NCBI GenBank assembly: GCA_946800325.1
Contig: OX326959.1
Coordinates: 28,099,115-28,163,114, forward strand
DNA: 64,000 nt
Source: Luzula sylvatica
Lineage: Eukaryota; Streptophyta; Magnoliopsida; Poales; Juncaceae
Reading direction: 5' to 3'
Under the pieces are notes generated by a model that searched no databases, was not told where the DNA came from, and worked only from the letters and a program-made list of their open reading frames with translations. Shown piece after piece: positions 33,948-46,160 of this stretch (position 1 is the first letter of the stretch; each line of letters begins with the position of its first letter). Position numbers and translations under genes: made by a program.

Positions 33948-36900
33948 TTACTACTTTTATTATTTATTTTTTTTGTACAGAATATACTAATTTAAATATA
34001 TTTATTGATTTATGTAATTTTGAAAAATAATTGTGTTAGATATTATTGTAGGAAAATGGTGGACTGGGTGTAGATGATAAAAGGAGAAGAAAAAGTTGAT
34101 AGGAAGGGTGTGTGGATTATTATTAGTGAGGGGGGAGTGAATCAATTATTGCATTGAGAAAAGCGTGTGAAATGAACTTGATAAAAATGCTACATAAATA
34201 AAGCAAGCGTTTTTGTTATGCGAATCGATGTCATTTTGGATTTATTCGTAGATTAAAAGAAAGAGAAGGGTGGATGGATTGGAACTTGGAGGGGCAAATT
34301 TGATAAATTTTGTTTTTCTATGTTCTTTTACATGTGATAGTGTGTGTAGCTGGTCAATATCAGTACTTGAGATTTAAAATTGTCTTGGCTTTTCAGTTTT
34401 TAGTTATTTGTTTTCTTATTGTAAAATTGAACATTTAAGTTCCATAAATTTGTTCGGTGAAAATAAAATATTTGTAGGGAAGGATTGTAAATTAATATAA
34501 GAATAAGAATAAGAAAGTTAATATAAAATAAATATATTTTCATTAGCAAATGTATAATTTTTAATCATAAAGTACTACAATATTTTTTCAATTTAGATAC
34601 AAATAGTTTAAGATTTGCAAAAATAGTCAATCGTGTTTGAAATTTACAAACATAATACTCTCGAAATGTCCAAAATTTTACAAACTATCGACATTTGAAA
34701 AATCGAAAAAATGCAATCCGAGTACAGTTTCCATTCGTTCGTTGAAAATAACAATCTCTCAATGTTTGAAAGATTCAAAAAAATGAATAATAGTTTCAAA
34801 ATTTGAAAGGTCGAGATTTTATTTTCAACCCCACTATATTATTGTTTTTATTTTGAAAATCTCATTTCTTTTTGTTTACATTGAATTTTTTTTTCTAAAA
34901 AATGTGGTCATTAAATGATCGAGCTATTAATCAATAATCAAATTTGAATGATCATATTTTATCTAGTAACAAAATTATAGGCGAATTGAACCAAACACTT
35001 CTTAACGACTGCTCCACACACATTCTCGTCATCTTAAAAACTATTGATTTAGCTCGTTTAGAGTAGGGGAGTGTAAATATTGCATATATTAAACAAATAA
35101 AGATGACCAATTCATACCAATGACCTCATAACCTAGTGGTGAGGTGCTTAGCACAATATATCATAGGTCTTGGATTCGAGTCCCGTTAGTATTATTTATA
35201 AAAAAATGAAATCAAATATATTCGCGATTCGGAATTAGGTTTCCTTCACAAAAAAAAAGATGACCAATTCATATTAATTCCATCCAACTAATATGTTTTT
35301 AACTCCGTCACATGTAATATGCTTTCTTTAAAAATAATATTCTTTTTCAAATAACAGTTTACTCAAAATCCAAATTTATTTTAATATATCATAAATATAT
35401 ATTTCTACCAAAATAACACAAAAGTATCAACATATAAAATCATTAACGAAATTCATACTAATGTTTTTGTCCAAATATTCTTTGATAGAAAATACATACT
35501 CGAGCATAGATTTCTAGTGAACGACATAGGCACAAGACAAATATACCTAAAGAAACTCTACCCCAACTCTCACGATGATTTCTACCAATGTTTTTGAAAT
35601 TTTGCTCTAATACCATATAAGTTACCACACCCCAAAGATAATAGTGTGATAACTCGTCAGTATCCGTCACGTATACCACATGCACACAACTGATAATATC
35701 ACAAAACATAGATTTAATCATTGGAAAACAAGAACACACATGTACACACATATTACGAAATTAATATAATTTAGAAATTTTTTATTGCGAAAGCATAAAC
35801 ATAAATTCGATTCATAAGTAACTACAAAAATGGCTAGTTAATCGAATACGAAGAAAACATTAATATGAAAACTCAAAGTTGGTAGGTAAACTATCGTACT
35901 CAAACTCTAAATTCTCGCAACTGTCGATGTTTTGTCGTCGATACCTAGACTCTAAGTGAGTGCGTTTTGAACCTAGTTTAAAATATTTAAAGAAATAAAT
36001 TTATCAAAATAAAATCACAATTCTTGAAATATTTAGAAATAAATTATTAAAACAATAAAATAACTTAAAATCTGTATATCAATATCTTTTCGAAAATATA
36101 TCTATAATCATTCTTCCTATTTTTTTGAAAACTCGTAAAGTTCACATTTTCCAAATATCTTTATTTCTCGGATGAGGTACGAGTAGTATTCCGAAGTGCG
36201 AACTAAGTGAAGAACACATCCAAGCACATAGCTACAGGAACCGCGGATTTCATACATACGAGCCTAGAAGACCTGGATATCCTGTATTTTTTGAAAATTT
36301 TGTATTTTCGTAATTTAGCACGTTTTTTGAAAAATTGAGAATAACACTCACCGGACCGAACGAACTCGATAAGCACCAAGATAGAACCATTGAACCCTCT
36401 ACGAAATCATAAAAGAGTATCGACTGATAAAGAACGAAAACTCGAATAAAATAGTCCCAACCCGCTCTCTCTTGCACTCACACATCATCTAATGTTCTAT
36501 TCTTATTTACTTTTTTTTTTTGTGTGGACGAAATATGTTTTGATGGACTTGATAAGAATATGAAAATATATCTATGAAAAAAAAAAGAAAATATTATTAA
36601 ATGGTACGATTGTCTTAAAAAAAATTAATCTTGACCTCTCTAAAATTTGGACCAGGATATAAAAATAACATTGACAATTTTACAAATATTGTTTTTTATC
36701 AATTTATAATTAAGTCCTTACGGAAACACATGAACATACAAATCATAAAAATAATTTACGATATTGAAATTATCATGTTAACGAGTATCTTGACCATATC
36801 AGATTCAGAAGGGACAAATAATGATCCTACACACATGCAGTTATTCAGGATAGATGATAGGAAATCATACTATATTAAACGAGAGTCGAACCGGTAAAAT

Positions 36901-37268
36901 GGGTTGAGTGTTTGGTTGAATTCTCCAATGCTGATTTGGTCAAGCAACTCATGCTCATTCGTGCCCTGTTCAAAAGATTAATCAATGACAAAATTATTCA
37001 TGTCTACACACAGTACACAGCCATGGTCATGACTATTGAGTGATGAGAGTCCTAATTGGACCCATTTGTAATTTTTCAGTGCACTAATTGAGCTTGAGCT
37101 GAATGGACTGGCTAGTTGACATAGGATTGCATAAATTGGTACCTCTTTCGGCCCAATATAAGTCTATTCCGGCCTCATTGTAACTAATTGGGTTTGGTGA
37201 TTTTATTTGTTAGTATGTGAGGGAGAGAACGAGAGCCCAAATTCCACATAATTGATCCAGAGGAGATA
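33948..37268. other. intergenic, no gene seen
   Basis: AT-rich DNA with one SINE (listed separately). The open frames in this stretch, including ones at 35458-35751 and 36631-36897, have no recognisable domains, and their composition matches background. Confidence 0.5.
35117..35257 (+). mobile_element. tRNA-derived SINE, copy 2
   Basis: The head cataacctagtggtgaggtg (A-box-like) and ggattcgagtccc (a good B box) mark a Pol III promoter. The tail is oligo-A. A perfect 16-bp TSD, agatgaccaattcata, lies at 35101-35116 and 35258-35273. The insertion looks fairly young because the TSD is intact. Confidence 0.88.
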
Positions 37269-37276
37269 GAGAGAAT

Positions 37277-38434
37277 TCTTGATGTCAATATGTCGGATTC
37301 GGATTTCGGATCGAGCACAGACTCACTCATATCTAGGGATGTCAATGGGTTGGGTAGAAACCCGAATTCGCGGTTATCCGACCCGAACGGGGCGGGTAAT
37401 ACCCGAAAAAAATACCCGCGGGTCGGGTAATACCCGGAAAAAAATACCCGCTCCGGGTTCGGGTACGGGGCAAATTTTTTACCCGCGGGTATACCCGTTA
37501 CCCGAACCCGAACCCGAAAAATACCCGAAAATATCCCATAATAAGAAAATTTTGGATGTTTTATGGATTAATTATTTGTAATATTTGGATTTTTGATGTA
37601 TTTGTACAAGTTGTTTGTTTTATGTATTTAAAATTATTGATAATTTTACGTATTTGTATAATAATTTTTAATTTTTTAATTTTTTTAGATTTTTTATTAA
37701 TAATTTTCGGGTAACGGGTTCGGGTTCGGGTATGGATTTTTATCCGCGGGTATTTTGGGTTCGGGTTCGGGTAATACCCGAAATTTCGGGTTCGGGTATG
37801 GGAGAGGCTTACCCGAACCCGACCCGCCCCGTTGACATCCCTACTCATATCCTTACTTATCTCAATCGGGTAATTTTATACGTCTCGTTCAATACTCGCG
37901 GATTTTCGGATTACCCGCGAATTTTTTTACTCATATCTAAATCTATAAAAAAACATTAAAATATACTAGCGAAAAATATATTTTTTCAAATTAAATAACG
38001 TCACATAACATAATAATATCACAAAATCACAAAATACACAATAAAATATTTGTTAAATCGCGCAAAATAAAATTGACGTCACTCCATTCGATTGTTTCAT
38101 TCCGTACGATCAATTGTCTCGCTCTCTTTATCCGCATCTTCTGAAAAAATACGATACTCGAAAGGAACATGGTAGATGAATAAAGAAAATAAGACGACTA
38201 TAGTTAAAGTGGGCTAAAATATTAATACAACTAGAGTTATTAAAAACCGGATTTGGGTCGGTTATACCCACAGATCGGATATGACCTCGCTTATACCCTA
38301 CCTGTGTACCCGTGCCGGGTATTTTGTAATCGGATAATATCCAACCCGCAGGTACGCTTAATCGGGTATTACCCGACCCGTCCGGATCGGGTACCCGTCT
38401 AACACGGGTATTATCCAACCCATTGACATTCGTA
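37277..38434. mobile_element. older hAT-type element, ACCCG family, interrupted
   Basis: The left end tcttgatgtcaatatgtcgg and the right end ccaacccattgacattcgta are decayed versions of the ACCCG-family termini. The TSD gagagaat/gaaagaat (37269-37276, 38435-38442) has one mismatch. A younger copy of the same family sits at 37334-37843. Without it the older element is about 640 bp. Its interior resembles 27780-28000 and 47142-47420. Confidence 0.75.
37334..37843. mobile_element. hAT-type element, ACCCG family, nested copy
   Basis: The ends are tagggatgtcaatgggttgg and cgttgacatcccta. The perfect 8-bp TSD is ctcatatc (37326-37333 and 37844-37851). Arms of about 150 bp are rich in TACCCG/CGGGTA and GGGTTCGGG motifs. 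The interior is AT-rich, with no coding. Confidence 0.9.
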
Positions 38435-38442
38435 GAAAGAAT

Positions 38443-39588
38443 AGGAGAACTAGCAAGACTAAATTCATAACTATTGTTCATTGTAATATGTTTTCAGGAA
38501 TTGTTTGTTTTTGTTAATTTAATTATTATTTTTATTTTTGATTGAAGATACAAGACTATTTGTTACTCATCTGTTATGAAATAGTAATACCAAATGAAAA
38601 TCGAGCTGGTACAAACTTATGATTTATTGCACCATGCACTTCATATAACACATGTATTATTGTATTAAGAACAAAAAAGCAAATACAACACAATAGCTAA
38701 TGTCTAATTAATTTGTAATGAAATAATCAACCAGTGTATGTGTTTTAGATTTTAGTTAAAAAAAAGAACTAAGTAAATTTAGAAACAAGTGTCATTGAGT
38801 TGGTTCCTCTCTCTCTCCATAAATGCAAATATCTTGAAATGATTATAGAAAATCTATGTATCTAAACCAACCAAATATTAGGTAATATATATATAGCTCT
38901 ACACATCAAATATATTAAGAGTCCTGAATGATAAGCTAAATGCCATAATTAAACAGGCCTAATTTTATTTTGAGACCTCATTTGGGTGCTTATTTCCAAA
39001 TTAACGGGCCTTATAAATTGAAAAAACGTCTCCAGTTTTTAGAGATTGGAGATGGTAGAACAATGGTGAGATGAAATGGATCTGACGTAATGTGCCTTAG
39101 AATTGATTTTGGGTCTCAACTGTCTCAATTACTCGGGCATTTATTTTGGGTTTTATTATGCAATTTAATCCACAATAGCCTCCCCCTTTTCAATGCCTCT
39201 AACTACCCCTACCTTTTATTTTATATCAGTACAAAACATTAATTTTTCTGTAATTTATATCACCCAATTTTCATTTTGGATCTTCAAATAAAAAATTTCC
39301 ACTGTAAAATTTTGTTGGTTTTCAATTTTCATCCAAATTATAGCTAGACCATTCATTTCATGAAAAGTTCTCTTACGAGTTACAACAAGGACATTTTGCA
39401 AACATGCCCTTAGGAAATTAACCCACCATTAATCCATAATTAGAAATTCTTAGGTAGACTTAGCCCGAATTTAATATGTGGACCATAATATATAATGACT
39501 TGCAATCCACAAACCAAACGATAGACCGAGTCTAGCGAAGAATTTCCTTTCCTTCCTCGCCACCAGCAAAGCACTCACCTCTCCTCCA
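38443..39588. other. intergenic, no gene seen
   Basis: AT-rich DNA leading to the 3' end of the GIR-like gene. The last 100 bases or so are probably its 3' UTR. No element ends found. Confidence 0.5.
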
Positions 39589-39945
39589 TCAATTCTTCTT
39601 CGATCCACGATTGAAGTCTACCAGAACAGTACTCTTGCACTTGGGGCATTTAGGATCGTGCTCCGAGAGCATGACGTACATCATGCAGCGAGGGCATCCA
39701 ACGAGGACCATCGCTGCACCGGGACTGCCAGGCTGCTTCTCCTCTCCTTCGTCGGATGAAACGCACGAGCTCGGTGGCGAAGCGGTGCCCCCCGAAGATG
39801 ATGTCGACGAACGATGCGGAGAATTGTTGTCGTTGTTACGGTGGTTATGCACTTCTTCGCGAGCTCTTGAAGATGGCCCGCCTCTAGCTCTCGACACGTT
39901 TAGCCTTAGGTCCATCCTTGGACTCTTCCCGTTGTTTCGATTCAT
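39589..39945 (-). CDS. GIR1: GL2-interacting-repressor-like protein (GIR1/GIR2 type)
   Basis: A frame of 118 residues on the minus strand. I choose ATG 39945 because it gives the conserved start MNRNNGKSPRMDLRLNVS; the frame upstream begins only with a non-ATG codon. Arabidopsis GIR1/GIR2 are small nuclear proteins that bind GLABRA2 and TOPLESS and repress root-hair genes. Visible here: the EAR-type motif MDLRLNV (11-17), a Ser/Pro-rich middle with SPPSSCVSSDEGE, and a zinc-ribbon-like end with C84-x2-C87 (GCPRCMMYVMLSE) and C100-x2-C103 (CPKCKSTVLVDF). All are in family order and the length is normal. A possible 5' UTR intron (donor near 40037, acceptor at 39973-39974) precedes the start. 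The frame is intact. The family is clear; GIR1 versus GIR2 is not. Confidence 0.9.
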   Translation of the reverse strand: MNRNNGKSPRMDLRLNVSRARGGPSSRAREEVHNHRNNDNNSPHRSSTSSSGGTASPPSSCVSSDEGEEKQPGSPGAAMVLVGCPRCMMYVMLSEHDPKCPKCKSTVLVDFNRGSKKN

Positions 39946-42120
39946 GATCAGAGAGATACTACAAATCAAGAACTAAATATATATTAGAGAATAAAATGGA
40001 AATTTAAGCATTAATATTGAAGGAGAGAGATACGGACCTCGAAGTTTTGAAGATCTTTTCTATATCTGAATTAGGGTTTAAGGACTAAATGTCGAGAGAG
40101 AGGGAGAAAGGTTAAGTAAACCTTTGTGAAGAGAGAGAGAGAGAAAGATAGAGGGTGCGCACTTATATGCATGTAGATTTGCGAGGAGATAGTGGTGCAC
40201 CTCTTTAGAAGGGTTATATAAGAAAAGAAAGCAACAAGGTGGAGGTGATATGGTTTTCTTTAATACATTAAACAAGGACATTTAATACCTTATTTTGATT
40301 TTGTAATTTCTCTTCTCATGTGTTATATTAATTTTGGTTGTTTCTTTGAAGTTGGAATAGTGAAAAGAGAATTCAAGTTTGTAATAAATGGCGAGGGAGA
40401 AATATGTAATGGCCAAAGATTCCTTGCAAATTAAGAAGGGGGGTGGTGAGGGGAAGAGTGCCTAAATTTTTTGTGACTATATATAGTACATTATATTATT
40501 TGAGTAGGGTTAATTTTTCTTAATTATGGGTCATTTTCACAAAATTGAAGTGAATTTGAAACTTTAGTTTGCACTATACTTTAGGGTTTATTGTGATGTG
40601 TCCTAACAAACCTACTTTGCATTAATGAACATTAAACATGTTATTTTGCATACATGCCCCCGGAATTAACTTTATTTTGCATACATACCCCTACTATTAA
40701 GTGCTTAACACCAAAACTAATTAAGAAGATGTCATTTTAGGAAGTGTTCTAAGTCATTAAGTTTTGTCGCTTTACTAACTTTAATTACTTAATTTCCTTT
40801 AATTCAACTTTTTTGCTTTCTCCTTTTCTTTGCTCTTTAATAAAATTTAAAATGCCTTCCTGATAGTGAATTGCTAAACAAATTTACCACGTTCATATCA
40901 CCAATAATCTAACAGGATAAGATGCATCCACTTGAAATGATTATTATGGTGTTTAAGTTAACCATTTTCAATTATAAGAAGTCAACTCCTTTTTAGTTTG
41001 GATCATGTCACATAGGACTTGGTAATTATTTGCTATGACTAATTGTTTTCTTTCCGTAAGACTTGGTGAGTTGGTGTCATTATTTTTAATTGGTTGTTAA
41101 TTAAATATATAATTTATTACACTATATTGAAAAAAAAGACGAATAAATAATCTACACCAAAAAATACATGTTTACAAAAAAAAGTGATTTAAACAATAAT
41201 CATGATCTAGCTAGATCTTATAATCAGATGTAAAATAATTGATGTTTTGCTCTTCATTTTCACATAAAATAGTTTTTTTCGAAAATAATTCACATAAAAT
41301 AGTTGTAAAATGGCTTGTATTATTGGCCACATTTGATTGAAAAACAGATAAAAAGGAGATAGATAATAAAAGAAAATGGAGTTGAAAGAAAGTAAATGAG
41401 AGTAAAGAATGGGGGCAGAGGTTAAAGAGTAAATAGGTCCTTAAATAGATGCCGCTTTTTAGTAAATGAGACAGAGAGAGACCCTTTATTAACTTTTCTT
41501 TTAAATGATAGTGATACGGTTCCAGCTAGCACACAGAAATTTAATTTAATTAAAATGATGTAGTGATAAGATCTATATTTCATACATTCAATTTCCTTCA
41601 TCTTTGATCTACGACTAATTAATACACTGTTAGAATAAATTGTTTATAAATAAAGGATTTGAGAGAGTAATATATACTTGTAACATGTATATTTTTGGCT
41701 ATCTAATATATTTGCTAGTGAATCTTGACATAAGAAAATGGAACATGCTTCACGAGGAACCGTGCGTGCATGTATGGATGACTATAGTTGTCAAAAAGAA
41801 AAAAGAAAACTAATCCAACAGTCTGCAAATAAACTAATTTTATTTTTTAGGCCAGGAGGAATTTGAATTTTTCAATGAAATAATGTGGCAGGAGAGGGAT
41901 TTAAGAGGTTCGCAGAAAAAAGTCTCATCTTTCCTAACCTTTTTAAGAAGAGTTCATCAGCCTGGTTTCGTTAGGCATTTTAGCATGTTTAGATAAAAAT
42001 AAAATAGAGTTGCTATAATTACAAACAAGATCTTCCTAAAAGATCAAAGAGAAAGAGTAAAATACAATTGAAACATGCATTGTCAAAAATAAAGAGAAGT
42101 TGCAAAACATTAAAAGTAGA
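39946..42120. other. promoter side of the GIR-like gene and intergenic DNA
   Basis: Bases 40090-40160 contain GAGA runs that fall in or near the 5' leader of the GIR-like gene. Beyond that the sequence is AT-rich with no gene or element ends recognised. Confidence 0.5.
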
Positions 42121-42129
42121 GTAGACATA

Positions 42130-43430
42130 GGGGATTTGGAGCCTTTATGCCATCGCTAGTTCAGCATTTCCCCCTCCATTTTCCGGCTTCTTCATTAATC
42201 ATCATCGCTAGGAGAGAACTGGATACCGCTTTGAAAGAAAAAAAAATCCTCCTATTCCTTTTCTTCCAAATATTTTACATCGTTGCTATCCACATTGTGC
42301 TCCATCTAGAATTGTAGCTCGTCTCCTTTCTTTTTGTTGATCGTCCGCAAAGAAAGAAAGGTTGGAGATTAGGAAAAGACTCGATGTTGGCTGCGGAGTT
42401 CCATACTCGGAATGTGTAAGGGCAAGATAGTAATAGATGATTGACATCCTCCTATGTTGAGGGCAAAGAGAACATCATTCGTTGTTCGGCCATCCCCGTT
42501 TCTCCAAATTTATGCCGTCAAGAACTTGTCATAGATTGCCAACCAACTAAACAACCGGACCTTGCTAGGTGCTTTGATTCTCCACAAGTGAACGTTTCAT
42601 GCTTGGATTACTCCGGGATTTATAAGAAAATTGTATACGAATTTTGTTGTAAAGGCCCCATGAGACGTCCAATTCCACATTAATCCCGAGGAGTTTGGAT
42701 TCGGATGGATGAAGAGGCAAACGAGGTGAGCAAGGCAACGTAAAGATTTGAGAAAAACCGAGACATTTTGGTCCGCGATAGAGTTAATATCTCGAATTTA
42801 ATTTATGCCTTAGAAATCGAGGAGGGTTGCGGACTAAACAAAATTCGGTCGAAAGGCCACTTTTCTGAGAGCCTTCCAGAGCAAGGCATCGTTTTGAGTT
42901 TTAATATCTTGGATTCCCAAACCCCCGTCTCATAATCTTGGGGAGTTCTTTGATAAGCCAGGAAGCGCAAAATATTGCATGAAATAAGTCGGAATTGCCG
43001 CCAAGACGGATTGTACCAACGTAAGCCTCCCCCCCCCCCCCCCCCCCCCCCACCCCACACACACACACACACAATCGGCCAAGCGTGAGTTGATTTTGTC
43101 AACCAATGGAAGGAAATGAATTTTGGTTCCCTAACCGAAAGAGGGAGGCCGAAATATTTAACGTGCAACGATTTTTTGGGACATTGCAAGATGTTACCTA
43201 TAAGCTCATGAAACTAGATTGGAATTGAGACTGGAACAAAATTTTTTTTGAATTTATTAGTACCTAGACCCGTGATGGCCGAGAAAATGATAATATCATC
43301 CGTGTATTGAAGCACTCTTGGTGCGAGCAAAACCGAACCACTTAATACTAGAGACACAATTTTCAAAATCATTTGGAAAATGTCCACAATAATATTAAAA
43401 AGAAGAGGAAAAGCCTATTTAGATTTGTTT
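42130..43430 (-). pseudogene. decayed L1-type LINE (RT 3' half and zf-RVT region)
   Basis: The minus strand encodes scattered RT pieces: FNIIVDIFQMILKI and LQYTDDIIIFS (about 43400-43280, the YADD position changed to YTDD), then KYFGLPLSVREPK and a WLTKSTHAWP segment (frame 43189-42803), then a tail that resembles the zinc-binding region down to about 42130. A long C run followed by CA repeats at 43028-43073 breaks the frame. Multiple frameshifts and stops. A dead fragment. Confidence 0.7.
43028..43073 (+). repeat. C homopolymer followed by (CA)n inside a LINE fragment
   Basis: About 23 C, then caccccacacacacacac. It lies within the decayed RT frame, where one would expect ordinary coding sequence. 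Confidence 0.9.
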
Positions 43431-43750
43431 TTTAATACTGTTCTTTGGTGAACTCACACTTATTTTATTACTTTATAGAATAAAAAATGTTTGTGTTAGG
43501 ATGCGAATAAGTACATTTTTATTTTAATACGACGCACTATTATTTATTGTGACAATAACAATATAATCTCAAAGTAAAAAAAATCACAATTTATTTATTT
43601 CATCATACTTTCATAACTCATTTAAATATAATCACGTTGTTTAAATATTCTATCGATTGACTCATCGTTTTGTTTACAATAATGTCATATTTAAATTTCC
43701 AGGTAACTCGTATTAATGTCATACATAAAATAAAAATATGGATATAGACA

Positions 43751-43890
43751 ATGGTCCAAGACATGGTTGGTTCAGCGTTTGATACAAAATATCATATGTT
43801 GTAAGAGGTTGTGTGTTCAAGTCTTATTTGTATGAATAGATGGAGAACAAACAAACCTTCTTCATTTATCCTATTTTTTAAAAAAAAAAA
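43751..43890 (+). mobile_element. tRNA-derived SINE, copy 3
   Basis: Head ggttggttcagcgtttgat, body caaaatatcatatgttgtaa and B-box-like gtgtgttcaagtctta, then a poly-A tail. It matches the SINEs at 21982 and 45997. I found no convincing TSD. Confidence 0.7.
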
Positions 43891-44757
43891 TTGAATATAT
43901 TATTTCAATTAATTAGTTTTTATTTTTATTTTGTAGTTGTTCGGTAGAGGGGAAGAAAAATGAAATGGTGGATTAACAAATTTTTTCCCAATCGTACAAG
44001 CATAAAATTAAATGAATTATGTTGAAAAATAAACAAAATATAGAGAGAATTTGGGAGAGACAAAGTTTCTGTTCAATGGGATGAAAAATACAATAATCAT
44101 TACTCCTTTGTATAGTAGACGACGAGTGCTAGTTTAAAGGAACATTTACAAATACAAAAATTTAATACAATAAAAACTATACTAAATACTCTATAATTAC
44201 TTCTTTTAATATTTATTGCGCAGTTACATATCACATTCATATTATTATATTCATAACAAATTATTATTTAATAATTGAAATAAAAATGATGTGATTTCTC
44301 GTAAATGTTTAACATAAATACAAATACAAAATAAGAATATTGATAATTTAAATAAGTTACTTTATTACATTATTATATTATATATTAAAATAATCACAAC
44401 TAAGATGACATACTTAAAATGATCCATAAAGCTTCCATCACTGCCAAATTCATTCCATGTATAAGTGACACGTGAATTGTATATTGAAATATTTCTAAGA
44501 ACTCTCATGCATCACACACATTTCTTACTCTTATAGAGGTCAGAGAGGTTATGGTTCTCCAAGATTTTTTGTCTAGCAGTTCAGAAAATATTGATTGAGC
44601 TTATTGTACTATCATAAAACTTAAATTTCTACCGCAGCGTAAGGACATTCAAGAGATGAGTTTCACTTGAGCATTTTAAGATTAAGTATTGGCCAAGTTG
44701 ATAATAATAGGCTCTGTGATCGTGATAAACGGTATCGGAGTTAATCATGGGGGTATT
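43891..44757. other. intergenic, no gene seen
   Basis: AT-rich sequence, nothing recognisable. Confidence 0.5.
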
Positions 44758-44765
44758 ATCATGCG

Positions 44766-44916
44766 CAAGGACGGAACCAAGGGCGGTGCCCCCGCCGTTA
44801 ACAGTCACATTTACTTACATATTTATCAAATATCTAGAAATACATTTTATTTTAGTGAAAAATGAGGGTTTTTTATATGTTCAGCCCTCTAAAAAATATT
44901 TCTGGTCCCGTCCTTG
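44766..44916. mobile_element. small hAT-type MITE, 151 bp
   Basis: The left end caaggacggaaccaagg and the complement of the right end, caaggacgggaccagaa, are inverted repeats. Flanks are atcatgcg (44758-44765) and atcacgcg (44917-44924), an 8-bp TSD with one mismatch. No coding. A compact element distinct from the larger hAT families here. Confidence 0.75.
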
Positions 44917-44924
44917 ATCACGCG

Positions 44925-45983
44925 GTCCATAACATGTTTATGTGTTGTGTGAGAGAGTTTGGGGATACAATTGTTTGATGCGGGAGTAGCCACGGGACCT
45001 GTACCGAGATAAAACCGTGCTTTCCATTGATTCTGGCGATGACGTTGGAAATTTGAGTAACAATTTTTAACACCCGGAACGACATTGAGAAGATGATGTA
45101 ATTAATTCCAACTTTATTAATTGGAATAAATAGTAATTATGAAAAATACAATGAGTCCTCTCCTCACTCCCTCCTTTTTTGGATCACTCACAGGTCGCAC
45201 GATCAATTTATAATTATATCAAACCAGATGATAGTTGTTTCTTTCTGATATTTTCCGATTCCAATATTTTTCTGGCTTGATCCGATTTTCATAACCACTC
45301 CATAGTTCTTATTATAAAATATATTAAAAAAAATATAGGGGTAAACTGGAAAACATATCAGAACGGACATCCATTGCACACGATGCGCGAGAGAACCATT
45401 GTTAGCCTATTCTTCTAATTTTATACAACATTTTTTCCTAACAAAATAGTTCATGTAATATATTATAAGAGAAAAAAGAATAATATAAGAGGAATAATTT
45501 TTCATAACTTAATTGTGGCTTAAATTTTGCCCATAAATTTTAAATATTTTTATATATGTGTTCATTATATTTTTTTGAACATTTTGAATGTTCTTTAAAT
45601 ATATTTGAATCATAATTATAGTATATACTATTATACGTGCATAATACATTTTCATATATTTTTAAATATTGATTATATCTTTTTTGCATTACGAGATCGG
45701 CAATGCTATCATATATTATGGTCTGAGGTTAATACCAGCCATCACTTATATATGTATACATCAAATACAACTATTATTTATAAAATGGCCCAAAAAATCT
45801 AATTATGAATCTATGATTATGTGAATATACGCCACTTGTAGTTATAATCTACGCCTAATATTCTCCAAATGGACCATACATACGGCATTTCAAACTCAAT
45901 TGTCCCAAAGTACAGGGTAGAGATTCTTCTCCATTTTACCGGAGAATTTCTAAATAAACAAGATTTTCATACTTTGCTATCTC
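44925..45983. other. intergenic, no gene seen
   Basis: AT-rich sequence, nothing recognisable. Confidence 0.5.
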
Positions 45984-45996
45984 ATCACAAGATGCT

Positions 45997-46147
45997 CACA
46001 ACCAATGGACTCGTGGTCCAGTGGTTGGGTATGAGACACAAGAAATCATATGTCGTGAAAGATTGTGGGGTTCGAGTCTCATTGACATCAATGGATGGGG
46101 GACCACCGAATCTTCTCCGTTTACTCTTTCTGTTTTTTTTTTGTATA
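45997..46147 (+). mobile_element. tRNA-derived SINE, copy 4
   Basis: A-box-like gtggtccagtggttgggtat and B-box ggggttcgagtctc, with the conserved body aaatcatatgtcgtgaaaga. It ends in a T-rich then short A-containing tail. A 13-bp TSD, atcacaagatgct, lies at 45984-45996 and 46148-46160. It is not a functional tRNA gene, because no cloverleaf can be closed. Confidence 0.85.
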
Positions 46148-46160
46148 ATCACAAGATGCT

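Noticed and set aside
39589..39969. Longer N-terminus for the GIR-like protein (MICSISLI...)
   Set aside because: That extension begins with a non-ATG codon, and the conserved family start is the ATG at 39945.
46010..46100. tRNA gene
   Set aside because: A and B boxes are present but no cloverleaf closes, and the unit has a tail and a 13-bp TSD, so it is a SINE. The same applies to 21990, 35125 and 43760.
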